Shown here one piece after another: positions 23,013 through 34,120 of a stretch of 64,000 nucleotides of DNA (its first letter is position 1; every line of letters begins with the position of its first letter). The stretch is from assembly GCA_963585895.1 (NCBI GenBank), contig OY757934.1, positions 46,162,555-46,226,554 on the forward strand, given 5' to 3'. A model generated the notes under the pieces. It had not been told where the DNA came from and searched no databases. It saw only the letters and a list, made by a program, of their open reading frames with translations. The position numbers were made by a program, and so were the translations under genes. The stretch comes from Sepioteuthis lessoniana. Its lineage: Eukaryota; Mollusca; Cephalopoda; Myopsida; Loliginidae.

Positions 23013-23061
<49 letters not shown>
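22958..23061 (+). repeat. 65-bp repeat plus (TA)n, right copy
   Basis: The partner of 22179-22257, with a longer (TA)n at 23019-23061. Confidence 0.85.
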
Positions 23062-23066
<5 letters not shown>

Positions 23067-23724
23067 CAGAGTACGACAGAAATACCACTGACACCTTCAA
23101 CTGTTATGAGTATGATGCAAATGAATTTTGGAAAGTAGCAATTGTAGCTCCATCTAGCTAATGTCATATCATTTTTTTTCACCTACAATCTGTTATGTTC
23201 ATGAATCGGACCAGAGCTGGTTAAAATTTTTTTAAACTTGCGAATCTGTAATTGTAACACAGTGAGCTTTACGTCCTCATTTCATTTGTACGGCTGAATG
23301 ATGCTATTCCAGATAGAATTTTCAAACAAAAGAAAGTATTATCAAATTTCTCTAAAAAAATAATATCATCCCGATCTAACAGGACATTGAGCTCAAAAAG
23401 TTTTGAGTGTAGCAATTACAGATTCACCAGTCTTCCAAAAATGTTTCAACAGTAAATATACGATGTGCACCGGCCCAAGCCATAATCGTTAATGAAAAAA
23501 AAAAAAGAAGGTACTACTATTGCGAGTCAGAATGGACCTGGGAATAATGGAAATGGAGGGGTATTCCACATTCCTCAGATCTCTAGAACAAAAGCCTTCT
23601 CATGAGATTGTTTAGTTTCATGCACAGAACTTCCCTTTTTCTTTTGGAAATTGTCTTATCTCTCTGCAAGACATAAAAGCAAAGATTGATAAAGAACGTT
23701 GAAGTAAAAAATTTGCTGACGCTA

Positions 23725-23727
<3 letters not shown>
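23062..23727. other. No gene recognised
   Basis: Contains a poly-A run (23493-23508). No family resemblance noted. Confidence 0.4.

Positions 23728-23755
<28 letters not shown>
23728..23755. repeat. (TA)n microsatellite
   Basis: Abuts the 3' tail of the RTE copy that follows. Confidence 0.95.
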
Positions 23756-23756
<1 letters not shown>

Positions 23757-23757
<1 letters not shown>

Positions 23758-24373
23758 ATCATCATCATCATGTGTCGCTAGCACGGATATACTTGACCCT
23801 CTCTGGCCACTTCTCCCTATCATTCATCGCCTCTGGCAGGTCTTCAGGGCTACATCCCGTATCCTCATATAGCTGCTGTATGTATGTTCTAGCTGGTTGT
23901 CCTGCTTTTGCTTGGCCATACTCAACAGGAGTACATCACTAATGAGCTCGTCCTTGCTTCTCCAGCAGTGTCCTGCGTGTCTGGTTCGTCTAACTTGGAT
24001 AGGTTTCGTGATGGGAGGTAGGTGGCCGTATAGTTGGTGCCTTGTGGGGTGTTGCCGCCAGGACTTGTTCAATATTGCACGCAGCATTCTTGTGTAATTG
24101 CCGATTAGCTTTTTCTCCAGCCGTTTAGTTAGCGTCCATGTAGTGCATTCATATAGCAGTATCGATACGATCGCTGCCTGGAAGAAACTGCGTTTCATTT
24201 TATCGGTCTGGTTATTTCCATATGACCGAAAGCCTATCGATAGCTGGCCATGCCTTCGTTAGCCGTGTGTCGATGTCTTTTTTGGTTGATGAGACGCTGC
24301 TTCCTAGGTAGGTGAATTTGTCTACCAGTTTCAGAGAGGTTCCGTCTAGTGTGGAAATGTCGCCTGTTTGATT
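23757..24373 (-). pseudogene. RTE LINE, 5'-truncated copy
   Basis: The minus strand covers the last roughly 200 codons of the RTE frame plus the (ATGATGATGATG) tail at 23757-23771. A frameshift near 24212 splits the frames 23824-24198 and 24212-24439. 5' truncation at the 'gcctgtttgatta' point is typical of incomplete reverse transcription. Confidence 0.9.
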
Positions 24374-24443
24374 ATATATATATGATTTAGTATTAAATAA
24401 CCCACAGTGGTTGATATAGCATAAAACAACAACCAACAAAACC
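24374..24443 (+). repeat. Stem-loop tail of Rep-C or Rep-D
   Basis: Only the final 70 bp is present: 'ttaaataacccacagtggtt' plus CAACAACCAACAAAACC. The stem reads AACC...GGTT with changed loop bases, and so remains pairable. Confidence 0.75.
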
Positions 24444-24829
24444 CGATAAAGTAAAATCTACAATATGTTCTACAGTCAGGGAACCCCAGAAAGTTAATTT
24501 ACTGAGAAAAAGTCTTTAGTTCTTCTAATCAGATTATTTACATTGTCAGTAATTTTAGCTCAGCCTTCAACACATTTAGTACAAACAAACTGGATCGGGA
24601 AATCTTGGATGAAATTCCCCACGTAAGATCTTGATTACTTATATAAACAGTTTAACACTTCAGAGATAAATTCTTATTTGAACTGTAATTACTAAGGCAA
24701 CGTCTGAGATGAGGATGTAAGCCATCGATATTCAACACCTAACAGACTGGTATGTACGGGTCAATATGTGTATCTCTCATTTCATAGTATCTCTCTTTAT
24801 TCACAGTTATACCTAGTCGGGATATAATG
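24444..24829. other. No recognised feature
   Basis: AT-rich spacer. Confidence 0.4.
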
Positions 24830-24990
24830 TTCAATCTCCGACAAATGCCCAAAGGAAAGATACGAAACACCGTATCCCTCCAGCTATGGGTAAAATAGTA
24901 CCACTTCTTCTCTTTGGCAAAAATAAATTCTGCATTAAATAACCAAAGAAGGTTCATATGGCATTAAACAAAGAAACAAATCACTGTTGA
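24830..24990 (+). repeat. Rep-D copy, diverged
   Basis: The 'caaatgcccaaaggaaaga' block, 'ccctccagctatgggtaaaa' and the stem-loop tail are all recognisable. The tRNA-like head is lost. Confidence 0.75.
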
Positions 24991-25060
24991 ATACAGAATT
25001 TACTAAACTTCGCTTTCACAGTCCCAAGCGCTCACACTAGCAGCATAAGCAAATAGTAAG

Positions 25061-25320
25061 TAAAGTTGGCGACTGTAGTCGAGGGTGACCAGAAGGCTCC
25101 CTTTTCAATAGCTACTACATCGAGGTGTAGGGGAGGGCGCTACTCCTTTCCCTAGATTGCTCCACTTTACCCTTGATACGTTCCTTATATTGCTGAGTGT
25201 TAAGCAAGGAGGTATCACATGCCATTTTAAAAGTCTTTGGTATGACGCGACCTGGGATTGAACCCAGGTCATCCCGGACCATTGGCGAACACTGTACCCA
25301 CTAGACCAATGAGCCGATTA
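25061..25320 (-). repeat. SINE-A copy, full length
   Basis: The minus strand reads box A at the 25320 end and box B (GGTTCAATCCC), body and 3' end at 25061, with an (ACTT)-like tail (tagtaagtaaagtt) before it. Confidence 0.92.
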
Positions 25321-25511
25321 TAAAAACGCTACCAAATGAAAGAATGATGAGTTGAAAGAGTTCAACATCCCTTCCGTCACACGATATATATAACACTCTA
25401 AGATATATATCCATTGATATAACACTCTAAGACCGGTCTTATAGAGGCCATCATTTAAAGTGTCACCCACCCGGGATAGAACTGGAAATAAAAGGACTTC
25501 TCTGAATCCCA

Positions 25512-25737
25512 GTATATATATATATATATATATGTAAAGTTGGTGACCGTAGTCGAGGGTGACCCAAAGGCCCCTTTTTCATTAGCTACTACACCGAATT
25601 GTAGCGGAGATCAGTACTCCTTTCCCAGGATTGCTCCACTTTCCTTTAGTCATGCAAGGCGGTATCAAGTACCATTTTTTGAGTCTGGGATTGAACCCCA
25701 GTCTCCTGGGCCATTGGCAAACACTCTACCCACTAGG

Positions 25738-25804
<67 letters not shown>
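25512..25804 (-). repeat. SINE-A copy enclosed between two (TA)n tracts
   Basis: (TA)n at 25512-25532, a minus-strand SINE-A (25535-25742) with a roughly 45-bp internal deletion, then (TA)32 or so at 25741-25804. The head ends exactly at the second tract, where the 5' end of the SINE (CATTGG) has merged into TATA. Confidence 0.9.
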
Positions 25805-25806
<2 letters not shown>

Positions 25807-25843
25807 TGAATTTCAGTGTTTGCTCTCTCTTTTTCTCTTGGTG

Positions 25844-25876
25844 GCTGATGTGAGAAGAGACAAAACGTTCGGAATG
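25844..25876 (+). ncRNA. Hammerhead-like core, probably decayed
   Basis: CTGATG, a short potential stem and AAAACG occur in the order of a hammerhead ribozyme (CUGANGA...GAAA). The GAAA is mutated to AAAA, stem II is poor and no clear GUH cleavage triplet is seen. At best a relic of a Penelope-like element. Confidence 0.2.
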
Positions 25877-26254
25877 AAAAAAAGATGACAGAAGCAGATA
25901 TACAAGAAGAGTCCTTTCTTTTAATAACGAAGAAGCTCTGAACGTGGTGTCCGTTGTCTATTTCTTTAAGGCTCTATGTCTCCAGAGACTAAACAGAAAA
26001 AAAATTTTAAAAAAGAAATATACGAGCACTTAAAGTCGAGTTGTGGTTTTGTGCGTGTTTCCTTCCCCGACCGACAAATTGCCTCAATGATATTAAATTC
26101 CACTACTGACCAAGCCAACAGACATTCATTGTGGTGGCTACACTACGGACATCAGTTTGAGAGACAACTATAAACTTTCCTTTGGGGCCCAACACTACAC
26201 AGTAGTTACCCATCAAAATACGGAACAGGCTCATTGCTTCTTGTGTACATGGTT
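25877..26254. other. No gene recognised
   Basis: A 65-codon frame at 25976-26173 lacks motifs. Confidence 0.4.
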
Positions 26255-26350
26255 TGATACTAAACCGAATCTGCCGGTGAGACTCCGGTTCTGGAGTTTT
26301 AGGTGTGGGTGAGTTCATCTCTTTGTCATTACTCCCAGGTCTACTCTGAT
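26255..26350 (+). repeat. Rep-C head fragment
   Basis: 'ctgccggtgagactccggtt' and 'cattactcccaggtctactc' match the Rep-C head. Interior and tail are absent. Confidence 0.6.
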
Positions 26351-26949
26351 GCCTATAACTATATGCAGACTGTTGTAACGTGGCTCTTAAGTTTTAAGAA
26401 ACCAGAAGTTCCAATTCCGCTAATGTGTAAGTGTGGTTTGAATGAAAGAAAAGAAAATATTATAATGGATGCAATCTTCTTTACTTGGAGTTATAATAAT
26501 TGAAGAAAAAAACAAAGAATTGTTGTCAGAAAAAGTGTCTGCATAAACCAATAGTAGAATTAATAGTGATCAAACGTCAAGCAGCTATATTAAAGAACGA
26601 TCTGAACGAAACGGAAGAAAGGAAGAAAAAAGGAACGACTAAAGAACAGAGAGACTGACGCGCTGTCAACTGTGCTACCGAGACCAAAGGACAAAGAGAA
26701 GAGAAAAGTTAGCCAGAACTTGTGAACATTTCGTTTTGCCTTGCTTGTAAATACTTTACATTATGAGGGACATTAATGTTTTGTCTTGCTTGCTGTCGGA
26801 CTCGTGAGCAACTTTGCAACACTCTTTTTTGCTCCTTATTCACAATCGTAAGGAAAACGGAAGTACTTGTTCCGCCATTGTTATTTGTCATTAAAAAAAG
26901 GTAATAAGCTTCTCTTTTTGGAACTGACATCTGATTGAAGGCTTATACC

Positions 26950-26997
26950 GAATTTATAATAGTCACCTTCTCGTGCAACTGTGACTCAGACAAATGC

Positions 26998-27043
<46 letters not shown>

Positions 27044-27605
27044 ATGGAAATAGTTTCTTTTTAATTGATAACAAATAATGTGTATTAGACTGGAGTACTT
27101 AAAACTATATGTATTCAAATAATTTGTATTAGGAACACTTATTGAAGCAATGATTATTTATTGTAATTATTGATGATGATGATTAATTGTTCGGTGAAAC
27201 TAGAAAATTCCTTTAAGGTGCTTGTGGTGTAATGGTTATCGGTGTAGAAAATTGACAGAGCGATCGGAATTCAAATCCTGGACAAAGTCGTTTGCATTTC
27301 ACATTGTGCTAATAACCATTAAGAAAGGCATGAATCCAACTATTCATCCTTCAACTATATGTTTATAGTAGGGCAAGACGGGTTCTTTAACCTTGTTAAG
27401 GCAACTGATCTGGGAGAAGGAAAACTCTGTAATCTTGTGTTGCATCTTGCCCGTGTAGAGGGGTCGGGTAAGTATATATAATTGTGTGCAAAAAAGAATG
27501 AGTCGGGTATAAAATAACCAAACAAGGGTTGATATGCTTTCAATCCAAACAAAAAAAGCACACACAAAAAACAAAACAAAACAAAACAAACAAACAAAGC
27601 ATCGC
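26950..27605 (+). repeat. Composite: Rep-C-like interior, (ATT)n, full SINE-B
   Basis: 26950-27222 holds interior units and (ATT)n at 27000-27042. SINE-B follows at 27223-27530, with box A-like TGGTGTAATGG and box B-like ATTCAAATCC, ending at 'agaggggtcgggtaagtata'. A decayed stem-loop tail ends near 27600. The whole 26950-27530 block is repeated in inverted orientation at 49801-50290. Confidence 0.75.
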
Positions 27606-27954
27606 TGCTTAACCAAGTTAAACTAGATGAAACGAAAGTTTCCATCGTGACATGCCTGGTATAATATATGGTTGTACATATTACTCTTAAGCAGATTTTA
27701 ATTTTTCAATTATAACCCATACTCACGTTTATAAATAAAAACATTGCAGTTGTTCGTATTTTTCATCGGTATTGATTTTATAATAGATATTGGCTTTTAA
27801 AATCAATATTAGCCTTGTTGTATATGTGTGAGTGTGCTGAAATAATTACAGCCAAATCAACAAGGAAATTACCTCATGTATATTATCCTACTTTACAGGG
27901 CAATATTTGAGCACTTTTCTGATGATAAATCAACGTTTTCAAAACGAAGTTTAC

Positions 27955-27956
<2 letters not shown>
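27606..27956. other. No recognised feature
   Basis: AT-rich spacer. Confidence 0.4.
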
Positions 27957-28007
<51 letters not shown>

Positions 28008-28067
28008 CGTGTGGTGGATAGTGATGATACAGAGTCAACGGGGCTTGGTGTCTACGATATTCTACCT

Positions 28068-28116
<49 letters not shown>

Positions 28117-28132
28117 GTGTGTGTGTGTGTGT
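27957..28132. repeat. (TA)n and (TA)n(TG)n tracts
   Basis: (TA)n at 27957-28004, then (TA)n(TG)n at about 28070-28131. YIYIYI and CVCVCV frames here are repeat translations. Confidence 0.95.
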
Positions 28133-28374
28133 TCTATCTCAAATATTGAGAATTTTTTTAAATGGAAAATTACATATATGTAATGTAATAAACATTGTTC
28201 TAAAACGTTTTTTATAAAACAGTAAACTGTCCAAATACTGGCCTGTAAGACAGGATAAAGTCTAACATAAACACACGCATGTCCCATCTGATGATTGTAT
28301 CTTTTGTAAAAAATATATGGAACTCGTCATGAGACTGTCATGACAAAGTTAGTAAAAATTAATTTATTTTAGGA

Positions 28375-28377
<3 letters not shown>

Positions 28378-28414
<37 letters not shown>
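28378..28414. repeat. (TA)n microsatellite
   Basis: About 18 TA units. Confidence 0.95.
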
Positions 28415-28419
<5 letters not shown>

Positions 28420-28560
28420 TATTGAATGATTAAAGTAAGTTGTGTGATGATATGCTGAGTCTGTGAAACTGCAGTGAATATGCATAATGTACGCTACATA
28501 GCTGTGGGTCATTTCCTTATTAGTAGGACCAGGAACTCTCCTGTATATACACTGTGAATT

Positions 28561-28807
28561 AAAAAGTATCAAAACTGAAGGTGTATCTACCAAGATGGAA
28601 ATTAATGGATGAAACATTAATTTTTCTTCAAAATAGGACTTGTTTACAAAAAGTATCCATAATGAAGTTGCATTTACCAAGACAAATTAATAATGAATGA
28701 AACGTTAATTTTCTTCAAAATATCTGTCATCAGAAAGTATTGAGACTGAAACTATGTTTACCAAGCGGGACATTAATAAGGAATGAAACATTAGGCTTCT
28801 TCAAAAT
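28561..28807 (+). repeat. Three diverged tandem units of about 85 bp
   Basis: Units begin at 28561, 28648 and 28732, each opening with A/G-AAAGTAT, passing 'taccaag' and 'gaatgaaac', and ending TTCTTCAAAAT. Periods are 87 and 84 bp. Divergence between units is high, so the array is old. Confidence 0.8.
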
Positions 28808-29299
28808 TTTCTTCTTCACAATCAAGACATTTATTTCAACGAGATATTCTCTGGTCGAGGAATCACTGAAATTCCCTTTTTTATATTGGTCACTGATGTA
28901 TTTCTTTTTGTGTCCTCCATGTCTTGAAATGAAATTTCAGTTCAAGAAACAAGAAAAAAAGTCTCTTGAGGTTAAATGTGGAGACTAAGCACACTATTGC
29001 ACTTACATAATTCTGTGTTTCGCCATAAACTGATGATAAAAAGAATCATAAATTGACACTTTTTCTAGAACTCTACACGATTTGAGGATATGTTTATCGA
29101 ACGATATTTCAAAGTTTTCAGCCATCTTATGACTGTCTGCAACCCCGTAGGAATGCCAACTTGTCCTAATACCTCATGAGGATATTAATCTAGTGTATTA
29201 ATATAGATTCTGAATAGTATTGATAAACGGCTATTTTTTAAATGTGTATAAAGGGATGTGTATGTGTGATCATTCATGGTAATAGACTTATACTGGAAG
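28808..29299. other. No recognised gene
   Basis: An 82-codon frame (28740-28988) runs out of the tandem repeat and is hydrophobic in its middle. No support for a gene. Confidence 0.4.
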
Positions 29300-29490
29300 G
29301 ATGTCTTAGCATAACGGCGATGGGTTAAATAGCATCCCTGTTGTTCTTTTAAAATCACGAAGAAAGTATGGGCCCCCTTATCCCCTAAAAGAACCACTAC
29401 TTTTCTTCTATAAGGACAACTTTGGAATTAAATAAACCTTGAAGGTTGATATGCCATTAAACAAAGAAACCAAGAAACCAAATTTCCATT
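29300..29490 (+). repeat. Rep-D copy, rearranged
   Basis: The blocks 'gatgggttaaatag' and 'ggcccccttatccc' occur in swapped order, then the stem-loop tail with a compensated stem (AACCTT-GAAGGTT) and AAACAAAGAAACC. Confidence 0.75.
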
Positions 29491-30285
29491 GAGTTGCAAG
29501 TCTCGACGATAAGATAAAATCAATTTGGCTTCCTTAAAACCCTGGATCCCGAGGGTCATACAGACATATCGGGCGAGTAACACTCGGAGAGTATCATGAG
29601 AACGGAGCGTCTCAGTCCTGTGTGGTTCGGTTCATGACTTCGACAAAGGTATGTGCCTCACGTTACAAAAATATTGCAAAACTTTTAACTCAACCAAGGA
29701 ATGATTACGGGAAATTTGTTGTACTTAGTCAATAGACATAAGTGAAATTGTACGTGTGTTAGTGTATGCAGTGGGTTTGACATAAAATTAGCACTCTGAT
29801 ATGTCTAGTGATTGGCTCATATTTAATACACTTACACCGAATGTAGCGGGCATATGTCGAACAGATGGCTCTTGGCACCGTAATAAACGTACTTAGTCAC
29901 ATGCAAAGAGCTGCTAATTGATCAGTCTAAAACAGTTCAGTGTTTACACAACGGAATAGTTCTGGGTAAAGGAGATAATATGTTTGAGATGACTACAGTA
30001 AAACCTATCTGTGTATGGATCTAATTTTACTTATCTATCTATCTATCTATCATTGCTTGTTTATATCTATGCTGCTTCAACGTAGAGAAATAGTTAACGA
30101 GATTCGATCCTGACAGAGCCAATCTCGCTTTTAGATTTATTCCTGACTAAGCTAAGCTTATTCAATATTTATGGGAACTTACTGCTTGTAATCGTTTACA
30201 TCTTATTTTACAAGGCCATTAGTATTATACAGTCCACAGAATCCTCATGGATCATCACATACTTATGGCATTGTGATAGACTAAA

Positions 30286-30289
<4 letters not shown>
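29491..30289. other. No recognised gene
   Basis: 29540-29640 is more GC-rich than the flanks, but nothing identifies it. A (CTAT)n run lies near 30034-30050. Confidence 0.4.

Positions 30290-30324
<35 letters not shown>
30290..30324. repeat. (TA)n microsatellite
   Basis: Directly abuts the (ATGATG) tail of the RTE copy. Confidence 0.95.
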
Positions 30325-30326
<2 letters not shown>

Positions 30327-31292
30327 TCATCATCATCATGTCGCGCCGCCAGCACGGATATCCCTGACCCTCTCTCGCCACTTCTCCCTATCATTCATCG
30401 CCTCCTGCAGGTCTTCAGGGTTACATCCTGTGTCCTCACATAGTTGCTGTAAGTTCGTGCTGGTCGTCCTGCTTTTGCACATCCATATGTGGGGGTCCAC
30501 AGGAGTACATCGCTTATGAGCTCGTCCTTGCTTCTCCAGCAGTGTCCCGCGTGTCTGGTTCGTCGAACTTGTATAGTTTTCGTGATGGGGGGCAAGTGTC
30601 CGTATAGTTGGTGTCTCGTGGGGTGTTGTCGCCAGGACTTGCTCTCAACATTCTTGTGTAATTTCCGTCTAGTTTCCTCTCCAGCCGCTTAGTTAGCGTC
30701 CATGTGGTGCATCCATATAGCAGTATCGACACAACCGCTGCCTGGAAGAAACTGCGTTTCATTTTATCGGTTAGGTCCGACTTCCATATGATCGAGAGCC
30801 TATCGATAGCTGTCCATGCCTTCGTCAGTCGTGTGTCGATGTCTTTTTCGGTTGATGAGACGCTACTTCCTAGGTTGGTGAATTTGTCTACTAGTTTCAG
30901 AGAGGCTCCGTCTAGTGTAGCAATGTTGCCCGTTTGGTTGTAACACATATATTCAGTTTTGTTTGCATTGACATGTAGGCCAATGCCAGCTGCAGCTCGT
31001 TCCAGACTATGCTGTAGTGTCTCTGCTTGATTTGGCGTGTTCGCTAGTAACGCCAAGTCATCAGCGTAGTCGGCGTCCGTGATTGTTTTTGCGGGGTACC
31101 TTTTGCTTCTTCTCTTAGTCAGCTCGAAGCCATTTTCTCTGATTTTGTCGATCGAAGTCCTAAGCACATAGTCTAGACAGATGATAAAGAGGTACGGGGC
31201 TAGTGTGTCTCCTTGTAGTACTCCTGCAACAATGTCGAAGTATTCCGTGTCTCCATCTGGTGAACGTACTTTCACTTTGGTGTTTCTGTAGA
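30325..31292 (-). pseudogene. RTE LINE, 5'-truncated, 253-codon frame open
   Basis: The minus strand retains RT from just before motif B (LQGDTLAPYLF) through the catalytic YADD box (ADYADD) and on into the C-terminal domain. The frame at 30514-31275 is open for 253 codons. It breaks in the last 60 codons by a small deletion ('gagcaagtcctgg' region), after which the rest lies in the frame 30395-30595. The tail is at 30325-30338. The 5' end lies within the RT domain, so the copy cannot be autonomous. Confidence 0.92.
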
Positions 31293-31532
31293 TGAACGTA
31301 CTTTCACTTTGGTGAGCTCTACATTGATAGCAACTGCTACCTCTTTGCAGACGAAGGCCATCACCTCAAACCTATAAAAAAAAACAACAACCGTGAGAAC
31401 GCATACGACTCCCCAGACCAAATTCACCCTTGCAAATCCAGCTGCACACTTCACGAGCAAAAGAACTTTCTTGGACAAAAGAGAAAAAATATTTTTCATC
31501 ACAACTTATTTAAAGACAAAAATCATTCAAAA
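31293..31532. other. No recognised feature beyond a 22-bp duplication
   Basis: The 'gaacgtactttcactttggt' segment at the RTE end (31262-31281) recurs at about 31294-31313. The rest is unassigned. Confidence 0.5.
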
Positions 31533-31773
31533 CTATCTCAAAATAGATGCAACCCATTGATAAGATAATGATTTATCACTAAGACGAGAAACGCAAAAAA
31601 TAATTCCATGTCCCGGAAGCTGATATAATAACAATTAAAAAGCATAGATTTTATATCTTTTGTTCAAAGGATGCATTTTTTACATGATGCGTTCTAAATG
31701 ACCGCCAGTGCGCTTGTCTCAGTAATAAATCATTATCATGATAATGGGTTACATCTGTTTTGAGACACCCTGT
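31533..31773. mobile_element. Inverted-repeat DNA element (MITE-like), complete
   Basis: Terminal inverted repeats of about 65 bp (31533-31598 and 31711-31773) share 'gataatgatttat' and the end block 'tgtctcaaaa'. The internal segment is about 110 bp and has no coding capacity. A second, partial copy lies at 568-715. I could not fix a target-site duplication, so the superfamily is open. Confidence 0.75.
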
Positions 31774-31858
31774 ACTTCAACTACTTTACGTGCATCGTCG
31801 ATCACTTTCTTTTTCATACATATCGATTCTCCAAGAGCCCCTTCGTCGTTTTTTAGGA

Positions 31859-31868
31859 CACACACAGA

Positions 31869-31938
<70 letters not shown>
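31859..31938. repeat. (CA)n(TA)n compound microsatellite
   Basis: (CA) run, then (TA) run. Confidence 0.95.
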
Positions 31939-31941
<3 letters not shown>

Positions 31942-32164
31942 GGCTTCCTGTAGATATTGATTAGAATCTTTATTTAACAACTGAAGTAATTACTTCTAAA
32001 TACAATTTAATTTTACAATCTTTCATGAATCGTGAAATGTAAACGAATAGAACAAAACCAAAGATTAAGAAAATATCAATAAAGGACGTTTCTTCTGAAG
32101 TAAATTATAAATAAGTTTAAATCAAATATTGAATTAAATATTACTTTGCTTTATAGTTTATAAG

Positions 32165-32425
32165 AAGTTAGTTAGCGACCATAGTCGAGGGTGACCCGAA
32201 GGCTCCCTTTTCGATAGCTACTACACCAAGGTGTAGGGGAGGGCGCTACTCCATTCCCAGGATTGCTCCACTTTACCCTTGAACCGTACCTTATAATGCT
32301 GAGTGTTAAGCAAGGTGGTATCAAGTACCATTTTTAAAGTCTTTGGTATGACTCGACCTGGGATCGAACCCAGGTCTCCCGGGCCATTGGCGAACACTCT
32401 AACCGCTGGGCCAATGTCCCGGTTA
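32165..32425 (-). repeat. SINE-A copy, full length, young subfamily
   Basis: Minus strand, with box A TGGCCCAGCGG. Box B is changed to GGTTCGATCCC, which is the canonical tRNA sequence. Very close to the copy at 15050-15316, including the diagnostic 'ggaatggagtagcg'. Confidence 0.95.
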
Positions 32426-33065
32426 AAGTAACGATAAAAATGCCATTTTTTCATTTCTAGAATATTTCAATGTTTAAAAATTATAAAAATTTTATTTTAA
32501 GTTTATAGATTTTTAACAGTTTTGTTTATCATTAAAATATTTGAACAATTTAAGATTTTTCGTAGGTCATTTTTTTGTTTTCTTTTCAGTTAAAATATAT
32601 GAAAAAATATTGTCATCAAAATGTCATATTTTACAATGGAAAAACATGACTGTAAATTGAAATTTATGAATCAGACGTTTTTTCTTCACTGGTCCAATAA
32701 CTTGATTTGATCATGGCGGCGCAATACAAGTTAATGTTATGTATTCAGTTAAATATCTAATGTCATATTGTACTTGTTTTCTTTTCGTTAAATCAGGAGC
32801 AGCCAAACACTGTACATGCTCCTTGACTAAGTCAGTGCCCAAATCTACTCGATAGTTAATCTGGATATGTTATATCATTTTATAATGAAAAGAGATTATT
32901 GCAAATTGGATTTTACGTATCAGAAGAATTTATTTTCAAAAGCAAAAACATGCTTTCAAGTTTTGGGTGTTCAATACAACTGGTCTCGTTAAAGTCTTTT
33001 TAATGATACAGTTTGAATAACATATTAACCTTGATAAAGATATCTTAAATTTTGCCTTCATTCAC
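32426..33065. other. AT-rich, no gene
   Basis: I see no frame or known repeat. Confidence 0.5.
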
Positions 33066-34120
33066 AGAGGAAAGAGGGAGCAAATTCTTCTCGCCTACGG
33101 CCTACCAACAGAAACCGTCACAGCCATAATGATGCTCTATAGAAACACCAAAGTAAAAGTCCGTTTCCTGGATGGAGACACAGACTACTTCAACGTTGTA
33201 GCAGGCGTACTGCAAGGAGACACATTAGCCCCATACCTCTTTATCATCTGTCTAGACTACGTGCTTAGAACATCTATCCATAAAATCAAAGAAAACGGTT
33301 TCAAGCTAACAAAAGAAAGAAGCAGAAGGTACCCTGCAAAAACAATTACCGACGTCGATTACGCCGATGATATAACGCTTCTGGCAAATGCCGAAAGCCG
33401 AAACCCTGCTACATAGTCTGGAATGAGTCGCTGCAGGCATAGGTCTCCATGTCAATGCACATAAGACGGAATATATGTGCTTTAATCAAACAGCCGACAT
33501 CTCCACACTAAACGATAGTGCTCTGAAACTAGTTGATAAGTTTATCTACCTAGGAAGCAGTGTCACATCGACCGAGAAAGACATCAACACGTGACTAGCA
33601 AAGGCATGGACAGCTATTGATAGACTATCGGTCATATAGAAGTCAGACCTGATCGATAAAATGAAGCGCAGTTTATTCCAAGCAGCGGTCGTGTCGATAC
33701 TGCTATATGGATGCACCACATGGACACTAACTAAACGTATGGAGTAAAAGCTGGACGGCAATTACACAAGAATGCTGCGAGCAATATTGAACAAGTCCTG
33801 GAGACAGCACCCTACAAAGCAGCAGCTATACGGCCACCTACCACCCATTACGAAAACTATTCAAGTTAGACGAACCAGACATGCAGGACACTGCTGGGGT
33901 AGTCGGGACGAGCTCATAAATAATGTACTCCTGTGGACCCCTACACATGGACGAGCAAAGGCAGGACGTCCAGCTTGAACCTACATACAGCAGCTCTGTG
34001 CAGATACGGGATGTAGCCTTGAGGGCCTACCGGAAGCAATGGACAATCGGGAGGTGTGGCGAAAGAGGGTCAGAGATATCCGTGCTGATAGCGCGACATG
34101 ATGATGATGATGATGAAATT
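33066..34120 (+). pseudogene. RTE LINE, 5'-truncated, plus strand
   Basis: Starts within RT at the segment corresponding to RGKMEQILLAYG of the long copy, includes the YADD box at about 33360-33375, and ends with the (ATGATG) tail near 34100-34118. Stops at about 33425, 33592 and 33638 and at least one frameshift break the frame. The long, ATG-rich tail is intact. Confidence 0.92.

Noticed and set aside
27876-28287. Overlapping 113- and 134-codon frames
   Set aside because: Driven by (TA)n and (TG)n; low-complexity YIYI/CVCV/HTHT translations.
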